The notes beneath the pieces were generated by a model. That model worked only from the letters and a program-made list of their open reading frames with translations, did no database searches and was not told the DNA's origin. DNA of 64,000 nt from Murinocardiopsis flavida. Its GTDB lineage: Bacteria > Actinomycetota > Actinomycetes > Streptosporangiales > Streptosporangiaceae. The stretch covers positions 62,001 to 126,000 of the forward strand of contig NZ_PYGA01000005.1 of NCBI RefSeq assembly GCF_003014485.1. The letters run 5' to 3'. The first letter of the stretch is position 1. Every line of letters begins with the position of its first letter. Shown one piece after another: positions 41,891-48,209 of the stretch. The translations under genes were made by a program, and so were the position numbers.

Positions 41891-43306
41891 ATGAAGAAGA
41901 CCGAAGAGACGGGCGCCGCGCCGCCCGCCGATCCCTACACGCTGCGAGCCGACGATGTCCGCGCGGCGCCCACCACGTTCGCCGGACGCCTGCGCTACCT
42001 CGGTCCGGGCCTGGTGCTGTCGGCGGCGGTGGTCGGCTCGGGCGAACTGATCGTCACCACCTCCCTGGGCGCCCGCGCCGGGTTCGTCCTGCTGTGGCTG
42101 GTGATCATCAGCACCGCCGTCAAGGTGTGGGTGCAGATGGAGCTGGCGCGCTGGACCATCCTGACCGGGAAGACGGCGCTCCAGGGCTACAGCCAGGTGG
42201 GGCCGCGGATCGGCCGCGTCGGGTGGATCAACTGGCTGTGGATCGGCATGGACTTCGCCAAGATGCTGCAACGCGGCGGCATCATCGGCGGCACCGCGGC
42301 GGCGCTGTCGATCCTGTGGCCGATCTACGGCGAACCGCTCGGGTTCCCCTCCCTGGCGGTGTGGACCGGGATCATCGTCGTCACGACCATCCTGCTGCTG
42401 CAAAGCAGCAGGTACAGCGTTGTCGAGCGCCTCGCCGCGGCCTCCGTCGGCGTCTTCACCTTCTCCACGGTCGGGCTGGCACTCGGCCTGCCGCTGACCG
42501 AGTTCGGCTACGGCGCGGCCGACCTCGGCACCGGGTTGAGCTTCGCGATCCCCGCCGGGACGATCGGCATCGCCGTCGCGATGTTCGGCATGACCGGAGT
42601 GGGCGCCGACGAGATGACGACCTACACCTACTGGTGCATCGAGAAGGGCTACGCGCGCTGGACCGGCCCCGACGACGGCTCCGAGGAGCGCGCCCGCCGC
42701 GCCGAGGGCTGGCTGCGGGTGATGCGGCTCGACGTCATGGTCTCGTGGCTGGTCTGCACATTGTGCACCCTCGCGTTCTACGTCATCGGCGCCTCGGTAC
42801 TGCATCCGCAGAACCTCGTGCCGGAGGGCAACGCGATGATCTCCACGCTGGCGCGGATGTACTCCGACACCATGGGCCCCTGGGGGCTCTACGTGTTCCT
42901 CGCCGGCGCCGTCGCGGTGCTGTGGTCCACCAACATCGGCTCGACCGCGAGTGTGCCGCGGCTGTGGACCAACACGCTCGGGCTGCTCGGCGTCATCGAC
43001 TGGGCCGACGTCGCCGTGCGCCAACGGACGATCCGCCTGCTGACCTGGATCTTCCAGCCGTTGTGGGCCCTGTCCTTCCTGTTCGTCCAGTCGCCGGTGC
43101 TCATGGTGCAGATCGGCGGGATCGCCTCGGGGATCTTCCTGCTGGCGGTGGTGATCGCGGTCTGGCGGCTCCGTTCGACAGAGGTCGACCCGCGCTTCCG
43201 CGCGAACCGGTGGCTCACGGCGGCCCTGGTCCTGAGCAGCGCCGCCATCGCCGCGCTCGGGGTCTACAGCGTCCTCGAAGTGTTCGGCCTCGGCATCGCC
43301 GCCTGA
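41891..43306 (+). CDS. Nramp-family membrane transporter with non-canonical substrate site
   Basis: The 471-residue protein has about eleven hydrophobic helices and clear Nramp-family similarity (RYLGPGLVLSAAVVGSGELI in TM1). The metal-binding DPGN motif of TM1 is replaced by GSGE, and the TM6 MPH motif by MTG (AVAMFGMTGVGADEMTTY). Classical Mn/Fe/Cd coordination is therefore lost. Related Nramp-like carriers lie in carbohydrate or carboxylate loci of actinobacteria. As the last gene of this catabolic run, a role in carboxylate or sugar-acid transport is more likely than metal uptake (inference). Confidence 0.85.
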   Translation: MKKTEETGAAPPADPYTLRADDVRAAPTTFAGRLRYLGPGLVLSAAVVGSGELIVTTSLGARAGFVLLWLVIISTAVKVWVQMELARWTILTGKTALQGYSQVGPRIGRVGWINWLWIGMDFAKMLQRGGIIGGTAAALSILWPIYGEPLGFPSLAVWTGIIVVTTILLLQSSRYSVVERLAAASVGVFTFSTVGLALGLPLTEFGYGAADLGTGLSFAIPAGTIGIAVAMFGMTGVGADEMTTYTYWCIEKGYARWTGPDDGSEERARRAEGWLRVMRLDVMVSWLVCTLCTLAFYVIGASVLHPQNLVPEGNAMISTLARMYSDTMGPWGLYVFLAGAVAVLWSTNIGSTASVPRLWTNTLGLLGVIDWADVAVRQRTIRLLTWIFQPLWALSFLFVQSPVLMVQIGGIASGIFLLAVVIAVWRLRSTEVDPRFRANRWLTAALVLSSAAIAALGVYSVLEVFGLGIAA

Positions 43307-43339
43307 TGGATGGCGGGCGGCTTCGGATCATCATGAGGT

Positions 43340-43367
43340 GTTATTCTCTAACATGTTATTGACTAAC
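43340..43367. promoter_or_regulatory. Tandem operator for the TetR regulator at 43390
   Basis: Two 13-bp inverted repeats of the form GTTA-N5-TAAC (GTTATTCTCTAAC at 43340-43352, GTTATTGACTAAC at 43355-43367) follow each other with a two-base gap. Their junction also forms TAACATGTTA. They end 22 bases before the tetR ATG, a classic autoregulatory position. Confidence 0.65.
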
Positions 43368-43389
43368 TCATCGAGTGATCCGGGCGGCC

Positions 43390-43977
43390 ATGGCGGACTG
43401 GCGTGAGCGGAAGAAGGCGCGGACCCGTGCCGCGCTGCGCGAGGCGGCGTTCCGGCTGTTCCTCGACCACGGATACGAGGAGACGACGGTCGCCCGGATC
43501 GCCGAGGCGGCCGGCGTCTCCCACATGACGTTCTTCCGGTACTTCCCCACCAAGGAGGACGTCGTCCTGCGCGACGACTACGACCCGATGCTGGAAGAGC
43601 TCGTCCGCTCCCAACCCGCCGCCGCGCCGCCGGTGCAGCGGGTGCGCGACGCGGTCATGACCGCGGTCCCGGCGGTCTACGAGACCGAACGCGACACCCT
43701 GCTGCTCCGCTCCCGCCTGCAACTCACCACCCCGGCGCTGCGTGCGCGCATGGGCGAGAACCTGCGCGGCTCGCAGACCGCGTTCGAGCGGGGCCTCAGC
43801 GGCCCCGGCGACGTCGACGCCCCCCTTCTGGCGACGCGGGTCGTCGCAGCGGCGTGCACCGCCGCCCTCACCACGGCCATCACCGCATGGGTCGACGGCG
43901 GCGGCACGGCGCACCTGCCCGACCTCATGGACGAGGCGTTCTCGGCCCTCGGCGCGTGCGGCACCCGCGATGGGTGA
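43390..43977 (+). CDS. TetR family transcriptional regulator
   Basis: The 195-residue regulator starts MADWRERKKARTRAALREAAFRLF; its helix-turn-helix reads VARIAEAAGVSHMTFFRYFPTKEDVVL. The C-terminal ligand domain is of the MftR-like type (LLLRSRLQLTTPALRARM). A GTG at 43375 in frame is a possible earlier start; neither has a good ribosome binding site, and leaderless translation is possible. It overlaps the exporter ATPase gene by eight bases and should autoregulate the TetR-ABC operon through the tandem palindrome upstream. Confidence 0.92.
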   Translation: MADWRERKKARTRAALREAAFRLFLDHGYEETTVARIAEAAGVSHMTFFRYFPTKEDVVLRDDYDPMLEELVRSQPAAAPPVQRVRDAVMTAVPAVYETERDTLLLRSRLQLTTPALRARMGENLRGSQTAFERGLSGPGDVDAPLLATRVVAAACTAALTTAITAWVDGGGTAHLPDLMDEAFSALGACGTRDG

Positions 43978-44857
43978 CAACGGATCGCCCATTCCCGGGG
44001 GCGCCGCCGTCGCTGTAGAGGACCTGCGCGTCCGCTACCGGGCGGCGGCGGATCCCGCGGTGGACGCGATGACGTTCACCGTCGACGCCGGGGAGGTCTT
44101 CGGCTTCCTCGGCCCTTCCGGAGCGGGCAAGTCCACGGTGCAGCGCGTCCTCACCCGGCTGCTGCGCGGCTTCGACGGCGAGGTGCACGTCCTCGGGCGC
44201 GCGCTGGAGGCGTGGGGCGACGACTACTTCGAGCACGTCGGCGTCGGCTTCGAGCTTCCGGCCGCGTTCGGCCGCCTGACCGCCCGCGAGAACCTCAGTG
44301 CGTTCGCGTCGCTGTACCGGGGGGCGGTCGCCGATCCGGCGGAACTCCTCCACCGCGTCGGCCTCGCCGAGTTCGCGGACCGCCGGGCGGCGACGTTCTC
44401 CAAGGGCATGCGGATGCGCCTCAACCTGGCCCGCGCACTCGTCAACCGCCCGCGCCTGCTGTTCCTGGACGAACCCACCTCCGGCCAGGACCCGGTGCAC
44501 GCCGCGATGCTGCGCGAGGTCATCCGCGCCGAGGCCGACCGGGGCGCCACCGTCTTCCTCACCACCCACGACATGCACACGGCCGACCGGCTGTGCGACC
44601 GGCTCGCCTTCGTCGCCGCGGGGCGGATCGCCGCGATCGACACCCCGCACGGGTTCAAGCTGCGGCACGGACGCCCCGGCGTCGTCGCGGAGTACCGCCT
44701 CGGCGGGCGCCGGCACCAGCGCGCGTTCGACCTGGCGGACCTGGCCGCCGACGGCGAACTGGCCCGGCTGGTGAGCGCGGGCTCCGTCGAGACGCTGCAC
44801 ACCAGGGAGGCCACCCTGGACGAGGTGTTCGCCGCGGTCACCGAGGTCCGGCTGTGA
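43970..44857 (+). CDS. Drug-type ABC exporter ATP-binding protein
   Basis: The 295-residue ATPase has Walker A GPSGAGKS, a Q-loop region near HVGVGFELP, signature FSKGMRMRLN, Walker B LLFLDEPTSGQDP and TTHDMHT with the switch His. The DrrA-type C-terminal tail (REATLDEVFAAVTEVRL) follows. It resembles the ATPase of the mycobacterial fluoroquinolone exporter set. It is coupled to the regulator upstream and, by GTGA overlap, to the permease. Confidence 0.93.
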   Translation: MGDNGSPIPGGAAVAVEDLRVRYRAAADPAVDAMTFTVDAGEVFGFLGPSGAGKSTVQRVLTRLLRGFDGEVHVLGRALEAWGDDYFEHVGVGFELPAAFGRLTARENLSAFASLYRGAVADPAELLHRVGLAEFADRRAATFSKGMRMRLNLARALVNRPRLLFLDEPTSGQDPVHAAMLREVIRAEADRGATVFLTTHDMHTADRLCDRLAFVAAGRIAAIDTPHGFKLRHGRPGVVAEYRLGGRRHQRAFDLADLAADGELARLVSAGSVETLHTREATLDEVFAAVTEVRL

Positions 44858-46428
44858 AGCGGCTGCGCGCCGCGGTCGCGCTGGAGTTCAAAGTGGCGCG
44901 GCGCTACGGCGTCGTCGCCGTCGCGGCCGTGCTCTGCCTGCTCTGGACGGGCGTGCTCGCCGCGCTTCCCGCGCCGGTCTCGGCGGCGGTGGCGCCCTTC
45001 CTGCTCTTCCTGGACACCGCCGGGTTCGGGGCGCTGTTCGCCGTCGCGCTGCTGCTGTTCGAACGCGTCGAGGGGATGGGCGCCGCACGCACGGTCACGC
45101 CGCTGCGCGCGGGGGAGTCGGCGGCGGCGCGGATCGCCGTCCTCACCGCTCTGGCCGCGGCCATGGCGGTCCCGATCACCGCCGCGGCCGTCCCGATGGA
45201 GCGCTCCGGTGCGGCACTGGGGCTCGCGGCCGCGGGTGTAGCGCTGTCCTCGGTCCTGCTGGTGTCCGTGTGCCTCGCCATCGGGGCCCGCGCGCGATCG
45301 CTGGGCGGGTCGCTGCTGGCGGTTCCGCCGGCGGTCGTCCCGCTCATCGCCGTTCCGATGGCCCACCTGTCCGTCGGCCTCCAGCACCCCCTGCTGTTCG
45401 CGGTGCCCACCACCGCGGGTGCCGAGCTGATCCGGCTCGGTATCAGCGGGGCGCCGGGGCCGCTGGACGAAATCCGGCTGGGGCTCGCGGTGGCCTATGC
45501 CGCGCTGTGCGCGGGAGCCGCGTGCCGGTGGGCGGCCCGGGCGGTCGCCGGCGGCCTGGACCACTCCGCCGCCGCGCCGCCGCCCGCGGTCCGGTGGGCG
45601 GCGGCGCTTCCGGCCTTCGACCGCACCCGGCCGGCGGCGCGCCCTGGGAACGGGCGCCCGCTCGACACCGCCGATGGGCGGCGGGGCGGGGCGGTGCGCG
45701 CGGTCCTGCGCTTCGCGCGGTTCGACCTCGCGGGCACGGGCCGGGACCCGCTCCTCCTCGTCGTCGCGGCGGCGCCGGTGCCACTGGCTCTGGCGCTGCG
45801 GTGGGGATTCCCCCCGGTCGACGCCTACGTTCAGGGCGCCTACGGAGTCGGGCTCACCCCCTACGCCGCACCGCTGTTCGGCGCGCTGGTGCTGCTGCAC
45901 GTGCCGACGATGCTCGGATCCGTCGTCGCGCTGCGGGTCGCCGAGGACATCGACGACAACACGCTGCTGGTGGTGCGTGTCTCCCCGCTGACCCTGCGGA
46001 GCTACCTCGGGTACCGGATGGCGGTGGCGGCCGCGTTCTCGGCGATCGGGCTCGCGGCGGCGGTGCCGCTGTCCGGACTCGCGCCCCCGGCGTCGCCGGG
46101 CCTGGTCGCGGCGGTCGTCCTGGCAGCGGGCTACGCCCCGCTGATCGTTCTCGCCGCCGCCGCGTTCGCGGGCAACAAGGTCGAGGCGCTGGTGGTGCTC
46201 AAGGGTGTCGGGGCACTCTCGGTCCTGCTGCCCGGCCTCGTGTGGGCCCTGCCTTCCCCATGGTGGTGGCCGGTGCTCGCCGTGCCCCCGGCCTGGGCGC
46301 TGCTCCCCCTGTCCGGCCACGCCCCCGGTCTGCTTCCCGCAGGGGCGGCCGTGCTCTGCGGCGCGGCCGCCGCGGTGGTGGCCGGTCTGCTGCTCGCCCA
46401 CCGGGCACGGGCACGCCTCGACTCTTGA
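44854..46428 (+). CDS. Fused two-half ABC-2 exporter permease
   Basis: The 524-residue membrane protein has two similar halves of about six helices each: VKRLRAAVALEFKVARRYGVV, then after a linker rich in Ala/Pro/Arg (residues ~250-280) VLRFARFDLAGTGRDPLLL. In related systems, such as the mycobacterial fluoroquinolone exporter, the two halves are separate genes. Fusion makes one chain provide the full transmembrane pathway. Conserved turns include RVSPLTLRSYLGYRM and GNKVEALVVLKG. GTG start, four-base overlap with the ATPase. The substrate is probably a hydrophobic drug. Confidence 0.85.
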   Translation: MKRLRAAVALEFKVARRYGVVAVAAVLCLLWTGVLAALPAPVSAAVAPFLLFLDTAGFGALFAVALLLFERVEGMGAARTVTPLRAGESAAARIAVLTALAAAMAVPITAAAVPMERSGAALGLAAAGVALSSVLLVSVCLAIGARARSLGGSLLAVPPAVVPLIAVPMAHLSVGLQHPLLFAVPTTAGAELIRLGISGAPGPLDEIRLGLAVAYAALCAGAACRWAARAVAGGLDHSAAAPPPAVRWAAALPAFDRTRPAARPGNGRPLDTADGRRGGAVRAVLRFARFDLAGTGRDPLLLVVAAAPVPLALALRWGFPPVDAYVQGAYGVGLTPYAAPLFGALVLLHVPTMLGSVVALRVAEDIDDNTLLVVRVSPLTLRSYLGYRMAVAAAFSAIGLAAAVPLSGLAPPASPGLVAAVVLAAGYAPLIVLAAAAFAGNKVEALVVLKGVGALSVLLPGLVWALPSPWWWPVLAVPPAWALLPLSGHAPGLLPAGAAVLCGAAAAVVAGLLLAHRARARLDS

Positions 46429-46466
46429 GGCACCGCGGAGGGTTGACCGGCGTGCGCTTCTGATTC

Positions 46467-46490
46467 TAATTTTAGTCATTACTAAAATTA
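46467..46490. promoter_or_regulatory. Perfect palindromic operator of the MarR-monooxygenase operon
   Basis: TAATTTTAGT and ACTAAAATTA are exact complements around a four-base CATT centre. The site is strikingly AT-rich for this genome and ends 18 bases before the marR ATG, overlapping the promoter zone; an AAGGAGG site follows. Confidence 0.75.
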
Positions 46491-46508
46491 CAGTCGCAAG
46501 GAGGAGTA

Positions 46509-46988
46509 ATGGCGGATCCCCAGTCCGAGCGGGAGCGGCTCCTGGCCTGGGTGGAGCGCATGGCGAACCATCTGTCCGAGGTCGACGGCCTCCCGCCGAT
46601 CACCGGGCGGATCCTGGGCTGGCTGATGGTGTGCGAGCCGGCGGAGCAGTCCGCGGGCGAGATCGCCGCGGCGATCGGCGCCAGCCGCGGCTCCATGACC
46701 ACGAACCTGCGCCAGTTGTCGGCCCTGGGGTTCGTCCAGCGGGTGACGCGGCCGGGGCGGCGCACGGCCCATTACCGGCTCGTCGAGGACGCGTGGGACG
46801 TAGTCGTCCAGCGCCAGATCGCGGCCCTCGGGGCCTTCCGCGCCATCGCCTCCGATGGGATCGACCTGCTCGGCGCCGCGCCGGGCCGCTCCCAGCGGGT
46901 CAGGGACGCCCACGAGGTCTTCGGCCGGCTCGAAGAGACCCTCGCCGCCGGGCTGCGCGGCCCGGCGGCCCCGGACGGCCGGCGATGA
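46509..46988 (+). CDS. MarR/GbsR-type transcriptional regulator
   Basis: The 159-residue winged-helix regulator has GRILGWLMVCEPAEQSAGEI, then AAAIGASRGSMTTNLRQLSALGFVQRVTR as recognition helix and wing. C-terminal helices mediate dimerisation. AAGGAGG stands a few bases before the ATG. It overlaps the monooxygenase start by ATGA, and a 24-bp perfect palindrome lies just upstream, so it presumably represses its own operon until an aromatic ligand binds. Confidence 0.93.
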   Translation: MADPQSERERLLAWVERMANHLSEVDGLPPITGRILGWLMVCEPAEQSAGEIAAAIGASRGSMTTNLRQLSALGFVQRVTRPGRRTAHYRLVEDAWDVVVQRQIAALGAFRAIASDGIDLLGAAPGRSQRVRDAHEVFGRLEETLAAGLRGPAAPDGRR

Positions 46989-48169
46989 CCGCCATCGGCG
47001 GCCCGGAGCGCCGCGCCGTCGTCATCGGCGGCGGGATCGGCGGCCTCGCGGCGGCCGTCGCGCTGCGCCGCATCGGCTGGACCGCGACGGTACTGGAGCG
47101 CGGCAGCGCTCTCAGTGAGATCGGGGCGGGCATGTCGCAGGCGCCCAACGCGCTGCGCGCTCTCGACGCCCTGGGCGTGGGTGAACGGGCCCGCGCCGCC
47201 GGACGGCCGTTCTACGGCACCCTCAATCTGCGCACCCCCTCCGGCCGCCACCTCATGCGGGTCGTGCCCGGAACGCCGACGCCACTGCTCGGCTTCCACC
47301 GGGCCGACCTGCACCGCGTCCTCCTGGACGCGGTACCCCCGTCCTGGGTGCGGCCGGCCGCGCGGGTCGCGGACGTCCGCACGGGCGCCGGGGCCGCCGC
47401 GGCCGTCGTCGACGGCGTGGAGACCCGTGCGGACCTCATCGTCGCCGCCGACGGCGCGAACAGCACCGCCCGGCGCCTGCTGTGGCCCCGGGCGGATCCG
47501 CCCCGGTTCCGCGGGCACACGGTGTGGCGGGGCATCGCCCGCGCCGAGGGTGTCGAGGGGTCCATGACCCTGGGCCGCGGCGGCTACTTCCTGGCGATGC
47601 CCGTCGGCGGCGGCCGGGTCTACTGGGCCCACGTCGCCCGGGCCGCCGCGCAGGGGATCCGCCACCGCGACGAACCGGCCGAACTGCGCCGCCGCCTCGC
47701 CGGGTGGCACGCCGAGGTGCGGCGGCTCCTCGCGGCCACGCCCCCAGAGGCCGTCCTGCACCATGACATCACCGACCTCGCCCCCCTGCCGACCTACGTC
47801 AAGGGCCGGGTGGCGCTGCTGGGCGATGCCGCCCACCCCATGTACCCCGACCTCGGACAGGGCGCGGGGCAGGCGATCGAGGACGCCGTGGTCCTCGGCG
47901 CGGCCCTTGCCGGAACAGCCGACATCGACGCCGCGCTGCTCCGCTACGACCGGGAACGGCGGCCCCGGTCGCAGTGGGTCGCGAAGGAGGCCGCCCGCAA
48001 CGCCCGGAGCAACCTCTCGTCCAGCCGCCTCGCGTACGGCTTCCGCGTCGCCGCGGTTTCCCTGGTCCCGTCGAAACGGTGGCCCGATTGGTCCGCCCGG
48101 GCCCTCTCCGCCCTCTGGGGATGGACACCACCGGACCTGCCCGAGCCCGGTTCCGGCGCGCCCGCCTGA
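46985..48169 (+). CDS. FAD-dependent aromatic monooxygenase
   Basis: The 394-residue flavoprotein is a class A hydroxylase. GxGxxG motif in AVVIGGGIGGLAAAVALRRIG, the DG motif in LIVAADGANSTARRLL, and the GD motif in ALLGDAAHPMYPDLGQGAGQ. It uses NAD(P)H and oxygen to hydroxylate an aromatic ring or an antibiotic; TetX- and PHBH-like enzymes share this layout. The roughly 100-residue C-terminal thioredoxin-like domain of rifampin monooxygenases is absent. Translational coupling to a MarR regulator suggests induction by its substrate. Confidence 0.92.
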   Translation: MTAIGGPERRAVVIGGGIGGLAAAVALRRIGWTATVLERGSALSEIGAGMSQAPNALRALDALGVGERARAAGRPFYGTLNLRTPSGRHLMRVVPGTPTPLLGFHRADLHRVLLDAVPPSWVRPAARVADVRTGAGAAAAVVDGVETRADLIVAADGANSTARRLLWPRADPPRFRGHTVWRGIARAEGVEGSMTLGRGGYFLAMPVGGGRVYWAHVARAAAQGIRHRDEPAELRRRLAGWHAEVRRLLAATPPEAVLHHDITDLAPLPTYVKGRVALLGDAAHPMYPDLGQGAGQAIEDAVVLGAALAGTADIDAALLRYDRERRPRSQWVAKEAARNARSNLSSSRLAYGFRVAAVSLVPSKRWPDWSARALSALWGWTPPDLPEPGSGAPA

Positions 48170-48209
48170 CACCGGACGCGCCGCACCGGCCGCCGGCGCT
48201 CCGGCTCCC

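Noticed and set aside
41891-43306. Annotation as a manganese/iron transporter MntH
   Set aside because: The DPGN and MPH metal-binding motifs are both replaced, so the usual name would mislead.
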